Shown in pieces: positions 42,479 through 49,493 of a stretch of 64,000 bases of DNA (the first letter of the stretch is position 1; the number at the start of each line of letters is the position of its first letter). Source of the DNA: Microbacterium sp. (GTDB lineage: Bacteria; Actinomycetota; Actinomycetes; Actinomycetales; Microbacteriaceae); contig NZ_JAPSLI010000006.1 of NCBI RefSeq assembly GCF_031180975.1, forward strand, positions 62,001 to 126,000, in the 5' to 3' direction. The position numbers and the translations under genes are program-made. The notes beneath the pieces are model-generated. The model was not told where the DNA came from, searched no databases, and worked only from the letters and a program-made list of their open reading frames with translations.

Positions 42479-43864
42479 TCAGGCGCCGCGCAGGCGCTCT
42501 GCGAGGTATCCCTGCAGCGCGTCCAGGCCGATGCGCTCCTGCGCCATGGTGTCGCGGTCGCGCACGGTGACGGCGCGGTCGTCGAGCGAGTCGAAGTCCA
42601 CGGTGACGCAGAACGGCGTGCCGATCTCGTCCTGCCGGCGGTAGCGGCGGCCGATGGCGCCGGCGTCGTCGAAGTCGACCGTCCAGTTCCCGCGGATCGC
42701 GTCGGCGACCTCGCGGGCGAGCGGCGACAGGCGCTCGTTGCGCGACAACGGCAGCACGGCGACCTTGACCGGCGCCAGACGAGGATCGAGCTTGAGCACG
42801 GTGCGGATGTCGGTGCCGCCCTTCGCGTTCGGCACCTCCTCCTCGACGTACGCGTCGACGAGGAACGCCATCATCGAGCGGGTCAGACCGAACGACGGCT
42901 CGATCACGTACGGCGTGTACCGCTCGCCGGAGGCCTGGTCGAAGTAGGTCAGGCTCTGGCCCGACGCCTCGGTGTGGCTGGACAGGTCGAAGTCGGTGCG
43001 GTTGGCCACGCCCATCAGCTCGCCCCACTCCTTGCCGGGGAAGCCGAAGCGGTACTCGAAGTCGATGGTGCCCGCGGAGTAGTGCGCCCGCTCGTCCTCT
43101 GGCACGTCGAACCGGCGCATGTTGTCGGGGTTCACGCCCAGGTCGATGAACCAGTCCCAGCACGCCTCGACCCAGTGCTCGAACCACTCCTGCGCCTCGG
43201 CCGGCGGCACGAAGTACTCGATCTCCATCTGCTCGAACTCGCGGGTGCGGAAGATGAAGTTGCCGGGCGTGATCTCGTTGCGGAACGCCTTGCCCACCTG
43301 GCCGATGCCGAACGGCGGCTTCTTGCGCGAGGCGGTCAGCACGTTCGAGAAGTTCACGAAGATGCCCTGCGCGGTCTCGGGGCGCATGTAGTGCAGGCCC
43401 GATTCGTCGTCGACGACCCCGAGATACGTCTTCACCAGACCGGAGAACGCCTTCGGCTCGGTGTACTGACCCTTGTTGCCGCAGTTCGGGCACGGGATGT
43501 CGGCGAGGCCGTTCTCTGCCTTGCGGCCCTTGCGCGCCTCGAAGTCCTCGACGAGGTTGTCGGCGCGGAAGCGCTTGTGGCAGCTGAGGCACTCGACCAA
43601 CGGGTCGGTGAAGGTCGCGACGTGACCTGACGCCTCCCACACGCGCTTGGGCAGGATGATCGACGAGTCGAGACCCACCATGTCGCCGCGCCCGCGGACG
43701 AACGTCTGCCACCACTGCCGGCGGATGTTCTCCTTCAGCTCGGTGCCGAGGGGGCCGTAGTCCCAGGCCGAACGCGAACCGCCGTAGATCTCACCCGCTT
43801 GGAACACGAACCCGCGGTGGCGGGCGAGGGCGATGACCTTGTCAAGACGGGACTGTTCGGCCAC
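42479..43864 (-). CDS. glyS: Glycyl-tRNA synthetase (single-chain, class II)
   Basis: A 461-residue class II aminoacyl-tRNA synthetase, the usual length for the actinobacterial alpha2-type enzyme. [22 protein letters not shown] lies near residue 20, a zinc-binding pair of CxxC-type sites [11 protein letters not shown] and [10 protein letters not shown] near 85-120, motif 2 [21 protein letters not shown] near 210, motif 3 near 320, and a C-terminal anticodon-binding domain starting with [15 protein letters not shown] chose GTG at 43864 (GGAG 5 nt upstream); the long upstream open frame shows no similarity. Confidence 0.96.
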   Translation of the reverse strand: MAEQSRLDKVIALARHRGFVFQAGEIYGGSRSAWDYGPLGTELKENIRRQWWQTFVRGRGDMVGLDSSIILPKRVWEASGHVATFTDPLVECLSCHKRFRADNLVEDFEARKGRKAENGLADIPCPNCGNKGQYTEPKAFSGLVKTYLGVVDDESGLHYMRPETAQGIFVNFSNVLTASRKKPPFGIGQVGKAFRNEITPGNFIFRTREFEQMEIEYFVPPAEAQEWFEHWVEACWDWFIDLGVNPDNMRRFDVPEDERAHYSAGTIDFEYRFGFPGKEWGELMGVANRTDFDLSSHTEASGQSLTYFDQASGERYTPYVIEPSFGLTRSMMAFLVDAYVEEEVPNAKGGTDIRTVLKLDPRLAPVKVAVLPLSRNERLSPLAREVADAIRGNWTVDFDDAGAIGRRYRRQDEIGTPFCVTVDFDSLDDRAVTVRDRDTMAQERIGLDALQGYLAERLRGA

Positions 43865-43938
43865 GGTGGCTCCAATGGTCGGAAGGGTGCGGGGTGTGCG
43901 CACGGCGAAGCCGCGGCATCCCAATCCTATCCGCGCCG

Positions 43939-44027
43939 CCGAGTGCACTCCTTGCCGTCGAGTGGACCGGAAGATCGCGCAGCACGGCCGTGCACTCGCC
44001 GACATCACGTGCACTCGCCGAGTGCAC
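43939..44027. repeat. Four-box intergenic element C (19-31-19 geometry)
   Basis: Direct boxes CGAGTGCAC at 43940 and CGAGTGGAC at 43959 are followed by inverse boxes GTGCACTCG at 43990 and 44009; a fifth, direct box CGAGTGCAC is at 44019. Spacing inside each pair is exactly 19 bp. The element lies 23 nt downstream of the GNAT stop and 75 nt before the glyS start, between two genes read leftwards. Confidence 0.75.
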
Positions 44028-44049
44028 GGGAAGGCTGCAGCGACGAGCG

Positions 44050-44739
44050 CTACTCCGTGAAGAGGTAGCCCCGCTCGACGTCGAACCCGGCGATGCGCAG
44101 GCCGCGACCGAGGAGCTCCTCCATCTGGCCGCGCAGGCGCAGGCGCCACTCGTGCGCGGCGGCGGGGTCGCTCTCGCGCATCCCCTCGATGTCCGACGGG
44201 ATCTCCAGCGTCGCCACGACGGCGTCGGATGCCGGGGGCTGGGCGATGTCGGCCAGCGCCCACTCCACGTCGAGGCGGTCGCTCTCGTCACCGGCGTCCC
44301 CGCCGCCGAAGATGCCGTACTGGTTGACGACGTAGCTCGTGACGCGCGCGCCGAGCACCGTCAGGAAGAAGTGCGCGTTGCGCGCGACCAGCGGGTCGTA
44401 GGTCCAGGTGATGCGGCCGACCTCGCGCGAGAAGGCCCACTGCCGCTGGTGCTCCTTCAGCTCGCGGCCCCAGCCGCGGCCGCGGTACTCGGGCAGCAGC
44501 GCCGTGATGTGCGAGTGCATCGCCCGGCGCGCGGGCTCGCCGAAGAAGGCGATGGACGCGCCGACCATCTTCTCCTGATCGCCCTCCCCGTCGAAGAGGC
44601 CGACGACGTAGTTGCCCGACTGCTGCAGCGCCCGCAGGGTGCCGGCGTCGATGACGCGCTCGGGGCCCCGGATCGAGTCGAGCAGCGCCTGGGCGTCGAG
44701 GATGAGTTCAACGGTGTCGAGATCGCGGATGGTGCGCAC
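44050..44739 (-). CDS. GNAT-superfamily acetyltransferase-like protein (COG3375 type)
   Basis: A 229-residue protein. [38 protein letters not shown] (parts: [21 protein letters not shown] is split as [11 protein letters not shown] and [10 protein letters not shown]) shows the acetyl-CoA pyrophosphate loop R-G-R-G-W-G near residue 92, and [21 protein letters not shown] follows near 120. This is the arrangement of COG3375 predicted acetyltransferases; substrate unknown. GTG start with CAGACT 6 nt upstream. It lies behind the DedA gene, 25 nt away, but has its own candidate promoter. Confidence 0.8.
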   Translation of the reverse strand: MRTIRDLDTVELILDAQALLDSIRGPERVIDAGTLRALQQSGNYVVGLFDGEGDQEKMVGASIAFFGEPARRAMHSHITALLPEYRGRGWGRELKEHQRQWAFSREVGRITWTYDPLVARNAHFFLTVLGARVTSYVVNQYGIFGGGDAGDESDRLDVEWALADIAQPPASDAVVATLEIPSDIEGMRESDPAAAHEWRLRLRGQMEELLGRGLRIAGFDVERGYLFTE

Positions 44740-44745
44740 GGAACC

Positions 44746-44751
44746 AGTCTG
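44746..44751 (-). promoter_or_regulatory. Candidate -10 element, leaderless start
   Basis: On the minus strand CAGACTGGTTCC directly precedes the GTG at 44739. Confidence 0.5.
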
Positions 44752-44764
44752 CCCTCCACAACGC

Positions 44765-45421
44765 TCAGGACGAAACACCGGCAGGATCCGGCTCGACTGC
44801 GCGGGGCGTCTGCACGGCGACCTCGCGTGCGAGCGCGCGGCGCAGTACGGCATCCACCGCCCAGCCGACCGCGGCGGCGACCACGATCGCCAGCGCGATC
44901 GCGAGGAGCGGCTGATTGTGCAGCCAGCGCCCCGCGACGATGCCGAACAGAGCGGAGTACGCCGCCCAGGTGACGCCGGCCGCGACGGAGAGCGGCACGA
45001 AACGGCGCAGTGGATAGCCAGTCGCGCCCGCAGTCATATTGACGGCGATGCGTCCGACCGGGATATAACGGGCCGTGAAGATCAGCAGTGCCCCGCGCCG
45101 CTCCAGCCCGCGACGCGCCCACTCCAGGATGGCGGCCACCCGGCGGGCGCGCATCCATCGGAACCGAGCCGTGCCCAGCTCGCGGCCGAGGAGGTAGGCG
45201 GTGTTGTCGCCCGCGATCGCGCCGACCGCGGCCACGCCGATGAGCAGCAGAACGGGCTCGCCTGTGGCGCTCGCGACGGTGGCGGCCCCCACGACCACCG
45301 TCTCGCTGGGCACCGGCGGAAAGAAGCCGTCGACGAGGCAGACGATGAACACGGCCAGGTACAACCAGGGCGACCCGGCCAGGTCGGCGACCAGGCCGTT
45401 CAATATCGCGAGAAGGTCCAT
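44765..45421 (-). CDS. DedA/SNARE-associated family membrane protein
   Basis: A 218-residue DedA protein. VCLVDGFFPPVPSETVVVGAA near residue 22 is the membrane-dipping acidic segment, GDNTAYLLGRELG near 70 the second signature, and FTARYIPVGRIAVNMTAGATG near 110 the conserved G-x-R-like region. The family includes undecaprenyl-phosphate and phospholipid translocases and is needed for membrane homeostasis. The start at 45421 fits the family; 14 more upstream residues in the open frame do not. Confidence 0.88.
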   Translation of the reverse strand: MDLLAILNGLVADLAGSPWLYLAVFIVCLVDGFFPPVPSETVVVGAATVASATGEPVLLLIGVAAVGAIAGDNTAYLLGRELGTARFRWMRARRVAAILEWARRGLERRGALLIFTARYIPVGRIAVNMTAGATGYPLRRFVPLSVAAGVTWAAYSALFGIVAGRWLHNQPLLAIALAIVVAAAVGWAVDAVLRRALAREVAVQTPRAVEPDPAGVSS

Positions 45422-45517
45422 GCCGGCGACGCTACGGACCAGGCCGGGCCCGCCGCACCGCACGGAAGGCAGGAGAACGCCTGACTTTCGTCAGGTCCGA
45501 GCAGGGTCCGCCATTCC

Positions 45518-45523
45518 TAGGAT
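45518..45523 (+). promoter_or_regulatory. Candidate -10 element, leaderless start
   Basis: TAGGAT lies exactly 6 nt before the ATG of the histidine kinase at 45530. Confidence 0.5.
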
Positions 45524-45529
45524 GAGAGG

Positions 45530-46933
45530 ATGCTGCAGCGCACGGAACGGGCGACGAGCGGATCGTTGCCGGCGCCGATCGGCGCCGCGCTCCTGGTCGC
45601 CGCGACGGCCACCACGCTCCCCGTTGCAAAGTGGGGCGATTCGGCGCTCGTGCTGCTCCTCGCCCCAGCGGCGCTGGCCGGGTACGTCGCCGGGCGCCGC
45701 CTGCCGGCGCTCGCGCCCGCAGTGATCTCGCTGCTCGCTGCGCTGGCTCTGATGCTGCCCATCTCGTATCTGGCTCCCGACGACGCTCCTCTCGGGGACT
45801 GGATGGCGGCTGTGCTCATCGCACTGCTCGCCGTCGTGCTGCCGTGGTGGGCAGGACGGTACCGGCTGCTGCGGGCACGGCAACGCGAATCGGATGCCGC
45901 GGTGCTCGCCGGTCGGGCGCAGGCCGAGGAGCGAGCGCGCATCGCCGACGACCTGCACGACACGATCGGACACGAACTCGCCCTCATCGCCGTGCAGGCC
46001 GGCGCTCTCGAACTGGGGCGCGGGCTGACCTCTCAGCAGCGCACGCAGTTCCGAGGGCTCCGCGAAGCGGCGGTGCGCGCCAGTGAGCGGCTGCGCGAGG
46101 TCGTGCAGCTCTCCGGCTCTGACAGTACGAGCCGCCTTGACCCCCTCGGCGGTGACGGTATCGACGGGCTGATCGCGGGGGCGCGCGCCGCGGGGATGCC
46201 GGTCGAGGCGCGCATCGACAGCGACGCCCTGGCCGACGCGCATCCCCTCATCGCAGAGCTCGCCGCCCGCGTGGTGCGCGAGGGTCTGACGAACGCCGCC
46301 CGGCATGCCGTCGGCGCCGCCGTCAGGGTCGAGGTTGCCGGTGCGCAATCCGACGGTCTCTCCGTGCGGGTGTGGTCCGGTGCTGGCGACGCTGAGGTCC
46401 GCCCGGTGGGCGGAAGCGGTCATGGTATCCCGAGTCTGCGACGCCGTGCGGAACTGCTCGGGGCGGTGGTGACCGCGGATGCGCAGGAGGATGGCTTCGC
46501 CCTCACGCTGCATGCGCCGTCCCGGCCCGTAGCGCTGGCTCCGGCATCCGACGGCGTCGACCCTGCGCTGCAGTCCAACGCTCGGAACGCCCGGCGCGGT
46601 CTGCTTCAGACGGCGATGGTCCCTGCGGTGATCGTCGCGCTCGCCATGGCGGGATTCCTCGGTGTGCAGGCCATCACGGTCGCCCACACCGCGATCTCTT
46701 CCGGGGCGTACGCCCGCATGGAAGTGGGGATGACACGCACGGCGCTCGAACCGATGCTGCCCGCTGGAATACCGCGCCCCGCGCCGGTCGTCGACGAGGC
46801 GGAGGCCCCTGACGGGGCGCGGTGCGAGTACTTCGCCGCCCGCGACGGGTGGCTCCACTTCACCGACGCGACGTATCGCCTGTGCTTCCGCGCGGGCGTG
46901 CTCGTGCACAAGCTGCGGCTGGAGGCGCGGTGA
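45530..46933 (+). CDS. Sensor histidine kinase (NarL/DesK type) with C-terminal membrane-anchored extension
   Basis: A 467-residue kinase. Residues 1-110 hold about four membrane helices. The HisKA_3 dimerisation/phosphotransfer site ARIADDLHDTIGHELAL carries His143, and the ATP-binding domain has VVREGLTNAARHA near 250 and GGSGHGIPSLRRRAELLGA near 295. The unusual part is residues 360-467: another membrane helix (TAMVPAVIVALAMAGFLG) and about 80 residues outside with RMEVGMTRTALEPMLPAG, which recalls small outer lipoprotein folds. Its stop overlaps the response regulator start by 4 nt. The signal sensed is unknown. Confidence 0.88.
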   Translation: MLQRTERATSGSLPAPIGAALLVAATATTLPVAKWGDSALVLLLAPAALAGYVAGRRLPALAPAVISLLAALALMLPISYLAPDDAPLGDWMAAVLIALLAVVLPWWAGRYRLLRARQRESDAAVLAGRAQAEERARIADDLHDTIGHELALIAVQAGALELGRGLTSQQRTQFRGLREAAVRASERLREVVQLSGSDSTSRLDPLGGDGIDGLIAGARAAGMPVEARIDSDALADAHPLIAELAARVVREGLTNAARHAVGAAVRVEVAGAQSDGLSVRVWSGAGDAEVRPVGGSGHGIPSLRRRAELLGAVVTADAQEDGFALTLHAPSRPVALAPASDGVDPALQSNARNARRGLLQTAMVPAVIVALAMAGFLGVQAITVAHTAISSGAYARMEVGMTRTALEPMLPAGIPRPAPVVDEAEAPDGARCEYFAARDGWLHFTDATYRLCFRAGVLVHKLRLEAR

Positions 46934-47583
46934 TCCGGGTGCTGATCGCCGACGACGAGGCGATGATCCGGGCCGGGGTGCGCGGCATCCTCGAGTCCGA
47001 CCCCGGAATCGAAGTGGTGTTCGAGGCGGCAGATGGGCACGAGGCCGTGTCCGGTGCGCAGCGCCACCGTCCCGATGTCGCCGTTCTCGACATCCGGATG
47101 CCGGGCCTGGACGGTCTGAGTGCGGCCGCCGAACTCGCCGCCACTCTGCCCGCCACCCGCGTCGTGATCCTGACCACGTTCGGCGAGGACGACTACGTGG
47201 AGCGGGCGCTCGGCGGCGGAGCGCTGGGGTTCCTGCTCAAGGCGGCCGATCCCAGGGAGCTGATCGCAGGTGTGCGCGCGGTCGCCGATGGCGGAGCGTA
47301 TCTGTCTCCCGCCATCGCGCGCCGGGTGATCGCGCCCTACCGGGAGGGACAGAGGGCACGCACTTCTGAAGCGCGACAGGCCGTTTCCGTCCTGACTCAG
47401 CGCGAACGAGAAGTGCTGGCGCTGCTCGGCTCCGGCGCATCGAATGTCGAGATCGGTCGCCAGCTGCACCTCGTCGAGGGGACGGTCAAGGGCTACGTCA
47501 GCGCCATCCTCGTCAAACTCGGCGCCCGAAACCGCGTGGAAGCCGCGGTGATGGCGCACCGATCCGGCCTCGTAGAGCTCTGA
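46930..47583 (+). CDS. NarL/LuxR-type response regulator
   Basis: A 217-residue regulator. The receiver domain starts IRVLIADDEAMIRAGVRGIL with phospho-acceptor Asp54 in AVLDIRMPGLDG; Thr and Lys of the switch are in VILTTFGEDDYV and GFLLKAADPREL. The C-terminal LuxR helix-turn-helix is LTQREREVLALLGSGASNVEIGRQL with VEGTVKGYVSAILVKLGARNR. Coupled to the upstream kinase by GTGA, so they form a two-component system. Targets are not visible. Confidence 0.93.
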   Translation: MIRVLIADDEAMIRAGVRGILESDPGIEVVFEAADGHEAVSGAQRHRPDVAVLDIRMPGLDGLSAAAELAATLPATRVVILTTFGEDDYVERALGGGALGFLLKAADPRELIAGVRAVADGGAYLSPAIARRVIAPYREGQRARTSEARQAVSVLTQREREVLALLGSGASNVEIGRQLHLVEGTVKGYVSAILVKLGARNRVEAAVMAHRSGLVEL

Positions 47584-47601
47584 CGGCGAGCCTGCTGCAC
47601 A

Positions 47602-47682
47602 TCAGTGCGCGTACTCCATCAGCTCGACGCCGAGCACTGCGCACGAACCAGCCTGCCCCTCGGAGCGGTCAGGACGAAACGC
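47602..47682 (-). pseudogene. Fusion scar: DedA end, GNAT start and beta-lactamase-like end
   Basis: Read leftwards, 47682-47669 resembles the DedA 3' end (GTTTCGTCCTGA). Bases 47655-47639 resemble the GNAT promoter and start (CAGGCTGGTTC-GTGCGC). Bases 47637-47602 encode VLGVELMEYAH-stop, identical in protein to the end of the beta-lactamase-like gene at 48449. It is not a functional gene but the residue of a duplication and deletion. Confidence 0.6.
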
Positions 47683-47694
47683 GACGGGGCCGCG

Positions 47695-48315
47695 TCATCG
47701 CGCGGGGAACGCCACGCCACCGCCCGCGGCGAGCGCGCTCGCAACGATCTCGAGGTACTCCTGCATCAACTCGTCGGGCATCGCAGGCATGCACTGCTCC
47801 CAGTAGGGCAGGATGGCGCCGCGCCCCTGCATCATGCCCGCCGGCCGCGCGTAAGCCCAGATGTGCAGGTGCGCCGATCCGTCGTTCCAGCGTGAGAAGT
47901 GGCAGCGCGCCACCGCCGGGATCGCCTTCGCCGCCTCGGAGACGCGCTGCAGGATCGGTCCGAGCCCCGCGAGCACGTCCATCGGAGCGTCCTCAAGCCT
48001 CACGTGCCGACGCGGGGCGATGGCGCCGACGAAAGGGAGCCCGCTGGGACCCTGCATGCCGCCGCTGACCCGCCACTCGTCGTCCTGCCAGATCGTGCAA
48101 TCCGACGCCGGACGGCAGTGTCCGCATTCCGACGGGTCCAGCTCGCCGCCCCGGGGCTTCTCCGGCACCATCATCGGTTCGAGAGGCAGCAGCTCGAACG
48201 CGGCGATGCTCGGGGCGGGTCCGCTGCCGGGCACCCGGCTGGCGTCGAGGGTTTGCCCGATCGGCGCCCAACGATGCCAATCGGTGTCGGCGGGATGCTG
48301 TGCGGAGTCGCTCAT
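47695..48315 (-). CDS. HIT-like protein with N-terminal zinc-ribbon-like cysteines
   Basis: A 206-residue protein. GELDPSECGHCRPASDCTIW near residue 55 gives a CxxC pair and a third Cys; GLPFVGAIAPRRHVRLEDAP and later SRWNDGSAHLHIWAYARPAG near 145 resemble the histidine triad (HxHxx) of HIT hydrolases, which cleave or transfer nucleotides. The last His of the classical H-x-H-x-H-x-x triad is not evident, so activity is uncertain. No signal peptide. Alone in its transcript. Confidence 0.75.
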   Translation of the reverse strand: MSDSAQHPADTDWHRWAPIGQTLDASRVPGSGPAPSIAAFELLPLEPMMVPEKPRGGELDPSECGHCRPASDCTIWQDDEWRVSGGMQGPSGLPFVGAIAPRRHVRLEDAPMDVLAGLGPILQRVSEAAKAIPAVARCHFSRWNDGSAHLHIWAYARPAGMMQGRGAILPYWEQCMPAMPDELMQEYLEIVASALAAGGGVAFPAR

Positions 48316-48393
48316 CCGGCTATCGAATCATGAAGGGCACTCACCGCCGGGCAGCAACCCCGATTGCACGACGCGGTGTCGGCGGGAACCGGC

Positions 48394-48447
48394 TCAGATC
48401 CGCCGGTAGGTCACGTGCGTGACCAGCGAGGTCGCGCGCCCGCCCAT
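48394..48447 (-). other. 17-codon open frame, possible gene remnant
   Basis: An ATG one base behind the beta-lactamase-like stop opens 17 codons ending THVTYRRI. The ending looks like the last strand of a larger enzyme, so this is more likely a leftover 3' end than a small gene. No family assigned. The rest of 48316-48448 shows nothing else. Confidence 0.3.
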
Positions 48448-48448
48448 G

Positions 48449-49450
48449 TCAGTGCGCGTACTCCATCAGCTCGACACCCAGCACACGGAACGCGTCGTGC
48501 GCCCGCAGGCGGTGACTGATCGACAGGTCGTCGAAGCAGGCGGTCATCGCGTACGCGACGCCGGCGCGCGGACCCGCGAGAACACCCGCTTCGGCCCGCA
48601 CGCCGCGGTCGCGACCGGTCTTGTTGATGAACAGCAGGCCGTGCGAGTCGTGGTCGTGGGCGAACGGGTCGAGTCCCGTCGCCGCGCCGACGAGGCTCAG
48701 GTCCTGGTTCAGGCTCAGCCACTCCGACACCTGAGAGCTCACCGCGGCGTCGACGACGCTCGCGTTCACCAGGGACGCGAACTGCCTCGCGAACTCGCGC
48801 GTGGTGCCGACGGCGACGTGCGGGGCGTCGTCCGGCCCCCTGGTGTCGCGGAACCGGTCGAGCACGGCGCTGCGCGGCATCCCCAGAGACACGATCCGCG
48901 CCTGCACCCGCTCGTGGCCGACCAGGTCGAGCAGTGCGTTGGCGGCGTTCGGGTCGCCGGTGGCGGCCGCCATGACGGCAAGGTCGGAGACGGGCAACGC
49001 CGGCGCGCGCAGGCTGCGCCACAGGCCGGACCCCGTGACCATCCCGGCATCCGGCCGGTCGACCAGGCGCAGCGCGTCGAGCTCACCCGACTCCAGCGCC
49101 GCGGCGACCTCGACCAGCACCGGCACGACGCCCAGGCCGGCGATCGGCAGGGGAACGTGGTCGTCACCGGCGAGCACGGGCTCCGCGGTATCGAGATCCG
49201 CGACATGCACCGACACCTGCGCCCCGGACGCGGCGAGCTCCTCCAAGGCCCGGTTCGTCGAGCCGAACGAACGCCGGCCGACGGCCGCGCGACGCGGAAC
49301 CCGGCGGCCGCGGCGCTGCGAACTGCGCAGCGCCGCGGGAGATCCGTCGGGGGGCTCGGGGGAAATGCCCACGCGTTGTCCTAACCGGGGAGGGGTGTGC
49401 GGCATCCGCCGGGCGCGCTCGGCCCGCGCGCCCCGGAATGATGGAGCCAT
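48449..49450 (-). CDS. Class A beta-lactamase-fold protein lacking the catalytic Ser and Lys
   Basis: A protein of up to 333 residues with the layout of class A serine hydrolases. At the SxxK site the sequence reads PIAGLGVVPVLVE, so neither Ser70 nor Lys73 equivalents exist. The SDN motif is replaced by TGDPNAANALLDLVG, while the KTG motif is kept in FINKTGRDRGVRAEAGV. The N-terminus is Arg-rich without a signal peptide. It is therefore probably a non-catalytic binding or structural protein. The start is uncertain: ATG 49450 or 49405, neither with a clear ribosome-binding site. Confidence 0.7.
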   Translation of the reverse strand: MAPSFRGARAERARRMPHTPPRLGQRVGISPEPPDGSPAALRSSQRRGRRVPRRAAVGRRSFGSTNRALEELAASGAQVSVHVADLDTAEPVLAGDDHVPLPIAGLGVVPVLVEVAAALESGELDALRLVDRPDAGMVTGSGLWRSLRAPALPVSDLAVMAAATGDPNAANALLDLVGHERVQARIVSLGMPRSAVLDRFRDTRGPDDAPHVAVGTTREFARQFASLVNASVVDAAVSSQVSEWLSLNQDLSLVGAATGLDPFAHDHDSHGLLFINKTGRDRGVRAEAGVLAGPRAGVAYAMTACFDDLSISHRLRAHDAFRVLGVELMEYAH

Positions 49451-49493
49451 CGTAACCCCGCCGCAGCACCGCGCTCGCCGGTCGCGGCGTTGT

